Shown: piece after piece, positions 40,601-46,639 of the stretch | How positions within the stretch are numbered: position 1 is the stretch's first letter | Layout of the letters: each line of letters starts with the position of its first letter | From: Trebouxia sp. TZW2008 | Lineage: Eukaryota > Chlorophyta > Trebouxiophyceae > Trebouxiales > Trebouxiaceae | Direction of reading: 5' to 3' | DNA: 64,000 nt | Assembly: GCA_002118135.1 (NCBI GenBank) | Contig: BDIU01000128.1 | Coordinates: 109,195-173,194 of the forward strand | Program-made: the position numbers and the translations under genes | Notes under the pieces: generated by a model | Told to the model about the DNA's origin: nothing | The model's database searches: none | What the model saw: only the letters and a program-made list of their open reading frames with translations

Positions 40601-41614
40601 GCATGCAATGCTTGTATTCAAGGCAGCAGGAACAACATGTGGGCCTGCAGTAATGTAACCATTATAATATGACCATCAGAATTAGGACTTTGATGATGCA
40701 AGGACAAGGAAACTGGGAACCAAACACTGAATCCAGTTGCCGTGGAACCTTTGCGTAAGGACAACTTAGTATAAGGGCGTTTTCTTCTTGGTGAACAGGG
40801 CAGTCGTCCCAATGATTGATAAAATGGTGTACCTGAAAGTGCCTGGCAGCGGATTTCAAGCCACTGTCTGTGTTCAAATCGCTGGAGAGGCTTTGCTGAC
40901 TGCACACTGCTGCTAGATTGAACAGCACAGACGCCTTCTCATAGGCGATGCTGTCTGAAGTGGCGCGCTTGTTGGACTGGAAGGCGTCATACCAAGGGAA
41001 CTCGACCAAGATGCCGTCCCTTTTCCTGCCAACGGGGAAGTGCTGCTGTAGAACTGTCAGGCCTTGATAGTACCTGCATCACGACAGCACGCGTCGTTGC
41101 TAAGGGCGTGGTTGCATCGCAGTAAGCATTACACGCAGGTGACGACTTGACGATCTGCTCTGGCTGGGGCAGGCTACTGCACGGACGCTGACAGCGTTAG
41201 ACGAGGATACGCAGATCAGATGGTTATGATTGACTACGAGCCAAACTGGATATCATAGCTACCGCAGGCTAAAGCATGCTGTTCAATAGCAATCGATTGT
41301 ATGGACATTAAAGCCATGCGAGAGAGTCCGCACCTGATCAACTGACCCACAAGCTGATCCGGCTTTTCCGAAGCTGACAACACGCTTGTGCGCAGTTGTT
41401 GCAGGTCCGCAAGGTGCTGCCCGACCTCTGAATCCTGGCCCGCTCTGTACGCGTAATTGGAGAATACATATCCGCTGATGGGTGTTCTGAGATCGACATA
41501 GTCAGAGTTCTTTAGGGGTGCTGCCATGAACGAAGGCTGTGCTGGCATCTGAGACGTGCGTTGCTGAGTCGGGCGTACGGGCTCCTGCCTTGCGGCATCT
41601 TGGCCACGAAACAT
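315..41614 (-). CDS. ALIX: ALIX/BRO1-domain protein gene (15 exons visible, 3' end outside window)
   Basis: Homologue of ALIX/PDCD6IP and plant ALIX, the ESCRT-III-associated adaptor of endosomal sorting and membrane remodelling in the cytosol. Exons read on the minus strand: 41614-41334, 41073-40833, 37083-36902, 36551-36470, 36142-36026, 28652-28427, 20491-20416, 19631-19491, 12642-12513, 9886-9776, 8620-8517, 6478-6330, 5071-4924, 976-853, 457-315. All junctions are phase-consistent and give 751 complete codons. The ATG at 41614 opens MFRGQDAARQ. Exons 1-6 encode the BRO1 domain and exons 9-15 the coiled-coil V domain. The last visible exon ends at an AG|GTGAGT donor, so the C-terminal proline-rich part lies before position 1. 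Coding sequence is only about 5.5% of the span. Family assignment is firm; exons 7-8 and the exon 13 donor (GTCAGT) are less certain. Confidence 0.85.
1080..2690. repeat. tandem array, unit about 173 bp, interrupted by a MITE
   Basis: Phrase GCAACCTGCTGTTGCT recurs at about 1157, 1331, 1502, 1674 and 1848, that is every 170-174 bp. Units contain TTGTAGTATGCAAGCCACACC and CACCAGTCAG...CAGCCA-like segments. A further unit and a half resumes at 2240-2690 after the element at 1877-2230. It lies in ALIX intron 13. Confidence 0.75.
1877..2230. mobile_element. MITE-like element with pogo/Tigger-like terminal repeats
   Basis: Starts TACAGTAATCTCTCTTTGTA and ends with the inverse of TACAGTAAACTCTCTTTATA, so the termini are inverted repeats of about 25 bp flanked by TA. 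The interior is made of repeated GATGTAAGGACA subterminal motifs, and inner TIR-like copies occur at about 1966 and 2127. No transposase is present. The termini resemble pogo/Tigger (Tc1/mariner superfamily) ends. It sits inside the 173-bp array. Confidence 0.55.
3170..4060. repeat. degenerate tandem repeat, unit about 240-365 bp
   Basis: GGCAGCTCAAGC recurs at about 3379, 3744 and 3987, each time followed by a run ending near TGCACTG...GTACAA/TTCAACTGG and preceded by a GGCTTGG...CAAGACC segment. Intron 13 of ALIX. No coding signal is seen in 2700-3170. Confidence 0.5.
4515..4860 (-). repeat. echo copies of ALIX exon 13 donor end
   Basis: Two decayed copies (about 4515-4600 and 4750-4850) of the sequence encoding GVNPNQVFRDGLKR plus the following donor region. 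They carry substitutions and one-base differences at the splice site. The true exon is 5071-4924. A 70-bp direct repeat with TAGGCATTGATGTCAA lies at 4320-4400. Confidence 0.6.
5165..5520. repeat. tandem repeat, unit about 167 bp
   Basis: GTTGTCACTGGCCTTGATGT at about 5169 recurs at about 5336 (one base different), each followed by CAATGCT-AGGTGCTGAA-CCATCA and a CCTCCTAC-CAGTGACA segment; a partial third unit follows. It creates an open frame on the plus strand that I regard as accidental. ALIX intron 12. Confidence 0.6.
5980..6250 (-). repeat. echo copies of ALIX exon 12, donor half
   Basis: Three copies (about 5983, 6093 and 6195) of the block GGCAGAGGCAGGGCTCATG...CAACTGCAGCGTTGAA, which is the 3' end of exon 12 (6478-6330). 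A GAAGAAGAGG-rich purine stretch, the region of the exon 12 donor, is copied along with each. Confidence 0.65.
6540..7110 (-). repeat. echo copies of ALIX exon 12, acceptor half
   Basis: CTGATGGCATCTGCCAAGTT and the following CTGC(AG) acceptor of exon 12 recur in degraded form near 6565, 6700, 6820, 6990 and 7080, spaced roughly 90-170 bp, each followed by a GAGCTCAGCATGCACAGCAG segment from the intron. Confidence 0.65.
7290..8260. repeat. tandem array, unit about 290 bp
   Basis: Three to four units. Landmarks TGATGAGTGC(A/G)GGTTCAGT-like at about 7305, 7600, 7888 and 8174, and ACAGGACTTGAAACCAGATG at about 7416 and 7709 with a variant near 8002. ALIX intron 11. Confidence 0.7.
9140..9775 (-). 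repeat. six echo copies of ALIX exon 10 donor end
   Basis: Copies of the exon 10 3' end (encoding LFKQLQ) begin near 9165, 9283, 9392, 9486, 9580 and 9697, spaced about 95-120 bp; the true exon is 9886-9776. Most keep a CAG|GT donor (variants GTATGC, GTCCGC, GTAGGC, GTGCGC). Between copies lie ACAGTGACAAGGACA-type intron segments. Confidence 0.8.
10040..11330. repeat. CAG-rich degenerate repeats and exon 10 acceptor echo
   Basis: At 10045-10110 there is a copy of the exon 10 acceptor half. Beyond it, TCATGCAAGTGTGTGCTTGA and AGCAGCAAC...GGGACAGCAG modules recur (10597, 10744, 10806, 10960, 11036, 11253). They produce overlapping Cys/Ser/Gln-rich open frames on both strands, which I do not accept as genes. 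ALIX intron 9. Confidence 0.6.
11680..12380 (-). repeat. echo copies of ALIX exon 9 donor end, with (CAG)19
   Basis: GGAGGCGCCACTG...GAGGCCCTGCTGCT, the exon 9 3' end with its donor, is copied near 11860, 12000, 12133 and 12343; the true exon is 12642-12513. A perfect run of 19 CAG units occupies 12202-12258, read as CUG in the transcript. Confidence 0.7.
12745..13260 (-). repeat. exon 9 acceptor echo and a 165-bp repeat
   Basis: 12745-12835 copies the 5' half of exon 9 (reads EDYEKLVD, then degrades). From 12900 a unit containing ATGTCTAGTT-TGGCATG and CACCATCTGCTTAGCCTGCA recurs at about 12921, 13089 and 13253 (period about 165). Confidence 0.6.
13380..15610. repeat. large tandem array, unit about 170-175 bp
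   Basis: GTCAAGGTTTCCAAGCTGCA and variants recur near 13831, 13997, 14171, 14460, 14910, 15088, 15262 and 15538; many gaps are 166-178 bp and some 275-290 bp, as if a unit had lost the marker. Each unit also has CTCAGCATGCATAGCAG and TGTAGCTGTTTGTAGCTT. No coding signal. ALIX intron 8. Confidence 0.75.
16170..16315. repeat. short minisatellite, about 9-bp unit (CCATTAAG-like)
   Basis: About fifteen imperfect repetitions of (A/G)GCCATTAA with interspersed ACCATTAAG. The adjacent 16400-16760 stretch holds two copies (about 16449 and 16673) of TCTGCTGTTCAGACGTGTCG. The 15640-16170 stretch shows nothing recognisable beyond a (GCT)n-like patch near 16110. Confidence 0.55.
17400..18870. repeat. 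tandem array, unit about 295-300 bp, with internal palindrome
   Basis: Four units marked by CTTTCTAAGACCGCCTCTTG or its TTTATCAGACCGCCTCTTG variant at about 17712, 18007, 18305 and 18605. Within each, an arm with GGTCGCTAC...GACCAGTGGAAGG is answered by TCAGATAGCGACC...ATAGCAAC, so every unit can fold on itself. ALIX intron 8. Confidence 0.65.
19205..19830 (-). repeat. echo copies flanking ALIX exon 8
   Basis: About 19690-19830 is a nearly full copy of exon 8 in intron 7, with indels and stops. About 19205-19250 and 19310-19360 are copies of the exon 8 3' end and donor (CTTGCTGAGGGGCAGTGTAG versus the exon's CTTGTTGAGGGGTTGTGTAG). The true exon at 19631-19491 is inside this interval. Confidence 0.65.
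19491..20491 (-). CDS. ALIX: ALIX exons 7-8: linker between BRO1 and V domains
   Basis: Exon 7 (20491-20416) reads DALKIAVMPLVPFKNYQQ, then TLPPPLKP, and fits phase 1 in and phase 2 out. Exon 8 (19631-19491) reads FALGAAGKLASIALEELSK, then a Pro/Gly/Thr-rich stretch ending TTPQQAP, and fits phase 2 to phase 2. Both have CAG acceptors and GT donors and stay open only in the joined frame. They bridge the end of BRO1 to the first V-domain exon without a frame break. Position is the main support, since this part of the family is variable. Confidence 0.6.
20223..20335 (-). other. strong hairpin (53-nt arms) in ALIX intron 7
   Basis: The left arm starts GGGCAGCAGCTGTTGCGCTT; the right arm is its inverse with about six mismatches over 53 positions and a loop of about 7 nt. 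The stem would form in RNA from either strand. No coding content. It lies in the 784-bp intron between exons 7 and 8. It could be a foldback element or a small-RNA precursor. Confidence 0.6.
20940..21640. repeat. direct repeat, period about 243 bp
   Basis: CACACAAACC-AGAAC/ACACGC with preceding TCACACCATTACTCAGCATG at about 21232 recurs near 21475. Further shared blocks are ATAGCACAATCATGCTGA at 21137 and 21379. ALIX intron 6; no gene. Confidence 0.5.
21710..21781. repeat. (CAG)24 microsatellite
   Basis: Perfect run of 24 CAG units, intronic, read as CUG in the ALIX pre-mRNA. The poly-Gln and poly-Ala open frames over it have no other support. Confidence 0.9.
21883..22046 (-). CDS. possible extra or alternative ALIX exon (Gly/Ser-rich)
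   Basis: This is a GC- and CpG-rich island in an otherwise repetitive intron. It is bounded by a CAG acceptor after 22046 and a GTAAGC donor before 21883, and is open in one frame for about 54 codons (NQTPLPGVGSPRGSGG and onward, ending KTGVKVAKGVG). The outgoing phase (2) would join exon 8 directly, but the incoming phase (0) does not fit exon 6 (phase 1), so it cannot simply be inserted. A decayed copy of its acceptor side lies about 136 bp away (22160-22250), as for proven exons here. It could be an alternative exon, part of an unannotated transcript, or chance. Confidence 0.2.
22480..22650 (+). mobile_element. non-LTR retrotransposon 3' end with (GATT)n tail
   Basis: A unique segment ends GGGTCCCAAGGACAGTAAAA and runs directly into about nine TTGA/GATT units, the usual layout of a LINE-type 3' end in algae. 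The 5' limit is unclear and no reverse transcriptase frame is present here. Sense strand plus, opposite to ALIX. Confidence 0.45.
22790..25010. repeat. satellite-like array, about 13 units of about 168 bp
   Basis: The marker GCAGCTGTGTGTGCATCAG lies at about 23113, 23279, 23441, 23611, 23781, 23947, 24112, 24286, 24454, 24614, 24782 and 24953: spacings 160-174. Each unit also has ACTCTCAACACAGCACCAAG and GAGCATCACATGC. The open frames through it (for example 24105-24527) are array artefacts. ALIX intron 6. Confidence 0.85.
25020..27960. repeat. satellite-like array, about 15 units of about 184 bp
   Basis: The marker TTAGATACTGCTCAAATTGC (variants) lies at about 25446, 25630, 25815, 25998, then with more decay to 27790: spacings 183-185 where clear. 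Units share CACAACAAAGGATGCAATCA and CACTTGTTGTGGGATTGGCT. No similarity to the adjoining 168-bp array was seen. ALIX intron 6. Confidence 0.85.
28100..28380 (-). repeat. echo copies of ALIX exon 6 donor end
   Basis: Two copies (about 28100-28210 and 28262-28375) of the exon 6 3' region (encoding ARVYFQRI...VMVN), each with the donor side, spaced about 150 bp. The true exon is 28652-28427. Confidence 0.7.
28427..41614 (-). CDS. ALIX: ALIX exons 1-6: BRO1 domain
   Basis: This segment carries the BRO1 boomerang domain that in the family binds ESCRT-III (CHMP4/SNF7). Exon 1 contains the N-terminal strand region (FMAAPLKNSDYVDLRTPI). Exon 2 holds the conserved core with FPWYDAF and YEKASVLFNLAAVCSQQS, then KSAARHFQ. 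Exon 3 continues with EAAGYFKLLHNVV and LMLAQAQESFYHKASRDK, the most diagnostic BRO1 block. Exon 4 (LAAQVSQYYKDIEELDN), exon 5 (TKRLLFGALAQQRNGE, ending NALACLQ) and exon 6 (EAESLIREAHK, then NARVYFQRIPNSPPQVQ) complete the helical solenoid. Order and spacing match animal and plant ALIX. Introns here are 260, 3,749, 350, 327 and 7,373 bp. Confidence 0.85.
29050..29570 (-). repeat. echo copies of ALIX exon 6 acceptor end
   Basis: CTTATCAGACTCTCAGCTTC and neighbours (encoding EAESLIREAHK) recur near 29110, 29260, 29410 and 29560, about 150 bp apart, each ending at a CTGCAG/CTGTAG-like acceptor. The copies overlap open frames that are not genes. Confidence 0.7.
29690..31000. repeat. two arrays: about 121-bp then about 249-bp units
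   Basis: 29703, 29825 and 29945 begin units with TGCATG(T/A)GCTTG-type and AGCAGGCAAAGCATGCAAAG blocks. From 30190, the block GTGCTGCAACTGATGCAAAC at about 30528 recurs at about 30777. ALIX intron 5. Confidence 0.55.
31010..31870. repeat. tandem array, unit about 180 bp
   Basis: CAACATGCAGCAGCTGTTTT with GTCAGAGAGTGCAGTATGAC lies near 31165, 31345, 31525 and 31710. Units also share TTCTTCTTATTGGAAGTGTC. ALIX intron 5. Confidence 0.75.
31880..33000. repeat. tandem array, unit about 165 bp
   Basis: ATCAGGACAGCCTGGCTCAA (variants) followed by TGTGCATCAGCAACAGGT lies near 32026, 32191, 32350, 32520, 32690 and 32840. ALIX intron 5. Confidence 0.75.
33000..35120. repeat. tandem array, about 12 units of about 168-175 bp
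   Basis: AAGTTGGCTGCTGCTGCAGT (variants) recurs roughly every 170 bp from 33170 to 35040, with AAGCCTGAATGACTACATGC and GAAGCCATGAAGGCTTCCAT in each unit. ALIX intron 5. Confidence 0.75.
35836..36300 (-). repeat. echo copies flanking ALIX exon 5, with G/C-rich tract
   Basis: A downstream copy (about 35836-35905) repeats the exon 5 3' half and its GTGCCC donor region. An upstream copy (36217-36297) repeats the 5' half. The true exon 36142-36026 is between them. After the donor, 36000-35960 is a nearly pure C/T tract in the transcript (G-rich on plus). Confidence 0.7.
37150..38800 (-). repeat. echo copies of ALIX exon 3 acceptor end
   Basis: Decayed copies of the exon 3 5' half (YFKLLHNVV and the following LDDVPSFDVS) lie at 37152-37268 and 37330-37492 (the DDV-PSFDVS part doubled), with weaker ones near 37607-37652, 38064-38120, 38185 and 38765. 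Each retains a CTGCAG-like or GTTGCAG-like acceptor. The true exon is 37083-36902. Confidence 0.7.
37736..37965 (+). mobile_element. LINE 3' end with (ATT)n tail
   Basis: The 3' terminal stretch (CTTGTGCCACACATACCTAG, then CAGTATATGCTGGAACAT) matches, inverted, the segment next to the reverse-transcriptase remnant at 58690-58930. Here it is followed by about 160 bp of ATT/ATC-rich tail. It lies in ALIX intron 2, opposite to the gene. Confidence 0.6.
39529..39621. mobile_element. small foldback element, copy 1
   Basis: GGCAGCAATGAAAGACGTCA at the left end is answered by an inverted AGCAGCAATGGAAGATGACG at the right end, around a short centre with TGCATGCTGGAGCTAC. It is the same family as 40133-40294 and 40499-40577. 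Confidence 0.55.
39640..39965 (-). repeat. partial duplication including ALIX exon 2 donor end
   Basis: This interval is a copy of about 40600-40900: MITE-type TAAGGACA segments, CAGTCATTACAATAATTGAT, then the exon 2 3' end (GLKSAARHFQ) with a GTATAC donor. The offset is about 950 bp. The true exon is 41073-40833. Confidence 0.65.
39995..40107. repeat. dispersed AGGGTTT/AAACCCT element, copy 1
   Basis: GGTAGGGTTCCGAAAACCCT followed by AATTTACAATTCTG and TTTAGGGTTTTAAGGG. It is similar, in inverse orientation, to 52005-52062. Contains two telomere-like TTTAGGG words but no array. Confidence 0.5.
40133..40294. mobile_element. foldback MITE, copy 2 (about 70-bp arms)
   Basis: The left arm starts GGGAAAGGCAGCAATGAAAA and runs through GTAGCATCAGCATGCTAGTC; the right arm is its near-perfect inverse, leaving a centre of about 15-20 bp. 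No coding capacity. ALIX intron 2. Confidence 0.65.
40499..40577. mobile_element. small foldback element, copy 3
   Basis: GAGCAGCAAAAAGCACTCAC...CATGCTGTTGCTATGG...TTTCATCGCTGCTTTTGCC: a shortened, more diverged member of the family at 40133-40294. Confidence 0.45.
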
Positions 41615-41768
41615 GATTGACAAGGCAGGCGAAAACGAAGTCACCTTCGATTCCTGCGATCTATTGCGCTACTGATGCAAGATCAGGTGACACCAGTCTG
41701 GCTTCGCAGTGCCTTGATGCAAGAAGAAGAAGAAACTCATTTTGCAGGTCATTAGCTTGCATGCATAG

Positions 41769-42215
41769 TCAAACTTTAAGCTGTGACATTGTGTGAGCCT
41801 TAGAGGTTACTTGGGCATGAATGTATCTGTGACACCACTCACACATAAGTTGATGCATTGCCGTGACATTGTTTGACAGCGTGCTTATGAGCTTGCCTGC
41901 ATGGGACAAGTCGGCTCGTGTGAAGCAAATTTTGAAGAAGCTGACAATACGATGTGCATCGCTGTTTATGTAGACTTGTTGGTGATCACTTGTCACAGAA
42001 AATATTCCTGACCTTGACAATGTGAACACATTAGGACCTGTACCTGCAACTAAGATATGCACTTGCCATTCAAGTGTCCATTCATGCATGTTTCCTGTGA
42101 CAGGTGACGTAAGTCCATACAACGAAGCGGAAGGCTCACATCTGAGCAAAATGGATGCTGCCTTTGTTGCACATTGACACAGCCATGTCAACAGCAATAA
42201 CTGTGATAAGATCAT
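41769..42215 (-). CDS. hypothetical ORF or 3' UTR of the GT90 gene
   Basis: A 148-codon reading frame lies between the GT90 stop and the ALIX start, on the same strand. It begins MILSQLLLLTWLCQCATKAA, which resembles a signal peptide, then runs through a Cys/His-containing tail with no family I recognise. A TGTAA motif (minus strand, near 42232), the usual chlorophyte poly(A) signal, lies just upstream of it. The GT90 3' UTR may therefore end at about 42215, with this frame starting a small separate gene or lying in the ALIX promoter. Codon evidence is weak and there is no visible intron. Confidence 0.2.
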   Translation of the reverse strand: MILSQLLLLTWLCQCATKAASILLRCEPSASLYGLTSPVTGNMHEWTLEWQVHILVAGTGPNVFTLSRSGIFSVTSDHQQVYINSDAHRIVSFFKICFTRADLSHAGKLISTLSNNVTAMHQLMCEWCHRYIHAQVTSKAHTMSQLKV

Positions 42216-42887
42216 TTCATGAAGCGTGACTTACAGACATGTGTCACACCAGTACTTTACATCAACTTTATCATCAGCACAGAACATCGACGCAACAAAC
42301 TGACATCGCTGGAATGTCAACGTACGCCGTTTTCAGATTGTGTCTTAGTAAACCTGAGTCTGTGCAAAAGGTACAATGGAGCTTGGCAAAACAAGCTCTG
42401 TACAGAGACCAACCCAAGCAGGCACAAAGAGACTGCTTGCAGTTGAGACAAAGCAGGCAAAGTCTGCCGCAGGACACCTTGCTGCTGATAGCGCTGTCAA
42501 ACAATAAGCAATAAACAGTTCAGTCAAGATGGTGCTAATCAATATTGGTCACACTGCCTTAGTCACCTATCTGAACAAAGTATTGCCAAGCAGAGAGAAA
42601 CAATGACTGTTGAAACTTGTCCATGCAACACTTAGTGCACCTCTTTTTGCATATCATTGAACATGCATTGGCTTGCCAAAAGTATTGAATATACCCCAGC
42701 CCCCATGTAAATCTCTCCCACACTGCCATACTCTCAGTTTCATGCTTACTGACACTTTCCGGAAAACACTTATTTCTAAATTGAAACGAAAACAGCAGCT
42801 GGCCATACTTCATACACCTCTCAGCACTCATGCTTGCAAAGCTCAAAACTATGGATTCATGATATCAACTCAACCCCTTTTGTCCTG

Positions 42888-45800
42888 TCACGTGTCAAGC
42901 TCAGAAAGCAGCACAGAAGCTGATGACTCATCAGGCAGTCGGTTGGAAGCTGGCTCAGCCATCAGCTCCCCAACAGTTTCTGCACCTGTCTCAACAGGAA
43001 ATCTGGACTCAGACTCTAGAGCCCTGTCCAAAGGCTCCAACAGCTCTGGCTCCGGAACCACGTCTGGCATGTTTGCCTCTGTACCCCGTACATCATCCAG
43101 AACAACTGCTGGATCAGCGACTAATGCTGACTCATTGGGTACTAATGGCTGCTCATTGATAACTGGTGGAACTACTGCCTCAGGTTCTGCAGTAGCTGAC
43201 ACAGCAGCTGTTGAATGGTAGCCTGCAGGCTGGTAAGGCCCCTGTGGTAAACCATCGTCTTCGCCCATGTCACCCAGCATGTGACAGCCCGTACGGTTAC
43301 GGTAATGGATGTAACGGGGGTGTGACAAGCTAGCACCTAGGGGCATTGCATCTGGATGTAATCTGATGGTATGCGACTGAAGCGCCGCATACTCCTTCAA
43401 CAGTCTGTACCAGTACTCTTTGACACTGCTCGCAGACAAGGTCTCCTGTGCAAAATGCTGCCCGTTGGCCGCGATATGCCTGCTGCGCTTTGGGTTTGAA
43501 TTCAACTTCTGGACCAGCTGAGTCAGCCCATTGTGCAGATCATCCGTCGAGTTCAGTGCCCTGATCTTCATGAAATGCTCTCCATGCTTCAACATCGGGT
43601 AGTAAAACTCGTACCAGTCGTTGTCGCTGTGTACAACAACTGACCCACACAAAAGTAGGTACTTGAGCCTTGCTGAATAGCTGTTGCCTGGCCAGTTCAA
43701 CAGATACTTGCTTCTACAGTGTTGAGGCAACCCAATGAAATGCTCATGAGCAGGTTCTTGTACCCAGTCCCACACTCTGATGTCTACATCTGGAGTAGTT
43801 GCGTAGCCAGTAGCAATGTGTCTGTTACCTACAGTAATGGACAACAACAGCTCAGTGGACAGCCATCTCTGTAGCAGGCAAACTTGATGGGACATTGACA
43901 ATACGCGATCTGATGTCTACATCTGTAGTGGTTGCATAGCCAAAAGCAATGTGTCTGTTGCCTGCAGCAGACAGAAACAGCTCAATGCACAGACAATGTT
44001 GCAGCAGGCAAGCGCGCTAATGAACTCCTGACACGCCTTGACTAGCTTACAGTGAGTGAGCGCTTGTTTTGCAGCAATGTGGCAAGCGATGCACACACTC
44101 TGAAAGTACATGTTGTCATGGTCATGCATTTGAGGCCATGTGCCAGAGGTGTGTGAGTCAAATTCTGTCTCACACACAATGCTGATGCTGTAGGAGTTGA
44201 TGATGCATTGCATATTTGTGACCTGCAAGCTCAGTACTGTAAATCAAATCAGGAATGCAAACAGGCAAAGTGTGGCAAGCACCAGCAATGTGCAACAAAA
44301 TCATCTGCAGAAGTGCAGGGAAGCCGACAAAATTGAATTAGAAATGAAAAAGAAAAACCTTCGCCGTCCAGCGTCAGTGAGAGAGCAACCAACTTATGTT
44401 TCTAGCCTTACCCATAGAATGGAGAAGGAGAGGGGCCATAGAGGGTGGGGTCTGGAGGGGAGAGGGGGGTTGGAAGGGGGGTGGGGAATGACTAGCTTTG
44501 GTTAAATGCAAGGTGTCACCTGTTAGATTGCTGCCACGGAACAGCAGGCTAGCGTCTCTTGCCATCCAAGGGTGATGCATTGCTGCCCTGCGTATCATCA
44601 CACAAACGCTGAGCATGAACTGTTTAACACAAGCAATCAGTACGTTGCATGCCAGTCAAAGTACTTTGTGAAGCAGGCTCGCGTCTTTTGCCAGTCAAGG
44701 ATGATGCATTGCTGCCCTGCGTGTTGTCACACAAGCGCTGAGCATCAACTGTCCAACGTGACCGAGTCAATACATTACATGCCAGCCAGAATGTATTGTG
44801 CTGACAAAGTCTGACTTGTCTTTACACTTGCCTAGCATGAAAGACTGCTTGAGGCTATCACTTGTCAGCTAGGCAGCTTGTGCGCACACTATTGATTTTA
44901 GCCAAAGCTGTTAATCATTACTCACACACAGGATGACATACGAAATGAGAGAATATGCACAATAGAGTGTCTGCATGCATATGCTTGTCAGCAGCATGGA
45001 GAGGCAAATTCCAAGTCACTAAAGCTACAGGCAAGACAGCACACAGCCAATGGATCGAGCTGCGGGGACAGCCCAAGCGCTTTGTAACACCACAGTGCAG
45101 GTAGCGAAATGAATTGTTGGCGCCACTGATCACTGGCATGTGCATCATCAGTGAGAAAGCGTGCGACGCTGCAGTGCAGCAACTGAAGCAAGTGATCGAT
45201 GCTGTTGACAATGACGATCACCTGTGCAAGAGTGAAGCTGTGCAACGCCACAGGGTGTTGAGTGAAGCAAACTGCTGAAAGTACTGACCACTGCACTCAA
45301 TACCGGAAGGCATCTACTGAAGCACAACGTATATATAACTCATAACATCACTCACCTGTGCATCATGTATTGCTCACGAATCCAGCTGGTTGTGTCTGCT
45401 TCCTGCCAGTCAGTGAATGTGTGGTCTGGGTACAAGATAGCATTGGTGTGCTCTGACTTCTTTGCCTGCATTATACGAGCCATTGATCTGCTAAGTGACC
45501 TTACGCGTTGGTCATGCAACCACAAAGGGTATGAAGATCATGCCCTCAGCCTGTGTCTAATGGCAGACATCAAGCTTATGCTTAGCCATGTCCAACAAGA
45601 AGCAGCACTTCAGCATGCTGGACTTGCCTGCAAAAGATACTGCAGGAAGGCTTCAAAGCAAATGTGAGACGCGGACTCACGTGTCTTGAACAGCTGTGTC
45701 TTGGAAGTCGTGGTCAAGCAGTGTAGAAAGAACAAGAAAAAGGTGCACAGCAGCAGTGGCAGCAGTGGCAGCAGCAGCAGCAGCATGGTAGCACCAAAGT

Positions 45801-46639
45801 CCGCCTGGTCTGGTACTGCATGCTACAACTGTATGCTGTGCTGTGCGACCTGTTGCCACCATCAATTCGAAGACGGTGTGCTGCGCTTGCTGTCCAAAAG
45901 CTGAGAGATCACTGCTGTGCAGATGGTGAAGTAAAGTTTGGGTTCATGATCTTGCAAACACTCTATTGTCTCCAGTGCTCGTGCGTGAGCCACAAATGCT
46001 GTGCAAAGGTTGCTTGCTCACGAAGGTGCAAGCAGTGCATATGTCTGTAATGTTCACACAATGAGACTACTGCTTTGCAAATGCTGAAATGGCAAGTTTG
46101 CCGGCCAAGAGAGGTAGCTCAAAGAATGTAGCTGGGTCCAGAAATGCAGTAGGAAGTATATCAGTAATGACAACAATGATGATGAAGATGACAAGTAGCG
46201 TGAAGGCGCCTACCTGTGCTAGAACCGGACCCCCTGACTCATACCCATAGCTTGGCTGAACCTCAGTCGCTGTCCAGTCATATGTGCCAACCACAAAGTC
46301 ACAGTCTGGCAAATCCTTGTACTCGCTAGCCACATCCACAAGCGCTAATTTGATGTTTCTGTTCCTGCTTTGAAAGCCCTCAACTTCGCCAACAATGTAC
46401 ACCTCCTGGTTCTTGATTTGGACCCTGAAACCTGGGTCCCTGATGCCACAGTAGACGCCGTTGACCATTGAGTCGCTGATGCCGCGAGCCTTGTAGGGGG
46501 CCAAGTCGGCTGTGATCTGGTCATAGAGGCTTGGAGGCTTGTTTGAAGCAAATCTGCTGCCCAGCCTCAGACTACTGACGCCCACGCTGAGCAGCAGGAA
46601 GCTTGACAGCAAGGTCCAGAGCCGTGACCTTGCTGCCAT
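42888..46639 (-). CDS. GT90 family glycosyltransferase (CAP10/POGLUT-like)
   Basis: Predicted type II membrane or secreted glycosyltransferase of family GT90 (CAP10, rumi/POGLUT O-glucosyl/xylosyltransferases), likely acting in the secretory pathway. Exons: 46639-46214, 45465-45356, 44587-44520, 43828-42888; phases agree and give 514 aa. ATG 46639 opens MAARSRLWTLLSSFLLLSVG, a basic stretch followed by a hydrophobic signal/anchor. An upstream in-frame ATG at 46801 would add 54 residues and is less likely. Diagnostic blocks: DLAPYKARGISDSMV with DCDFVVGTYDW (exon 1); AILYPDHTFTDWQEAD (exon 2); HPWMARDASLLFRGS (exon 3) joined to NLTGNRHIATGY; then VDIRVWDW and RSKYLLNWPGNSYSARLKYL with LLCGSVVVHSDNDWYEFYYP (exon 4), the classical CAP10 core. 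About 110 C-terminal residues after the domain are acidic and Val/Pro/Ala-rich. The acceptor substrate cannot be told from sequence. Confidence 0.87.
43905..43970 (-). repeat. echo copy of GT90 exon 4 start
   Basis: Copies the CAG acceptor and first about 18 codons of exon 4 (NRHIA-GYATT-DVDIR), then diverges. It lies about 90 bp upstream of the true exon start at 43828. Confidence 0.75.
44680..44735 (-). repeat. echo copy of GT90 exon 3 start
   Basis: Copies the acceptor and the codons for AAMHHP-MA-DASL, but the Trp codon of HPWMAR is a TGA stop, so it cannot replace exon 3 (44587-44520). Confidence 0.75.

Noticed and set aside
42673..43221. 182-codon plus-strand open frame
   Set aside because: Antisense shadow of the low-complexity C-terminal tail of the GT90 exon.
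44988..45296. Minus-strand open frames considered as extra GT90 exons
   Set aside because: Exons at 45465-45356 and 44587-44520 already join in phase and in family order, so no room is left for an added exon.
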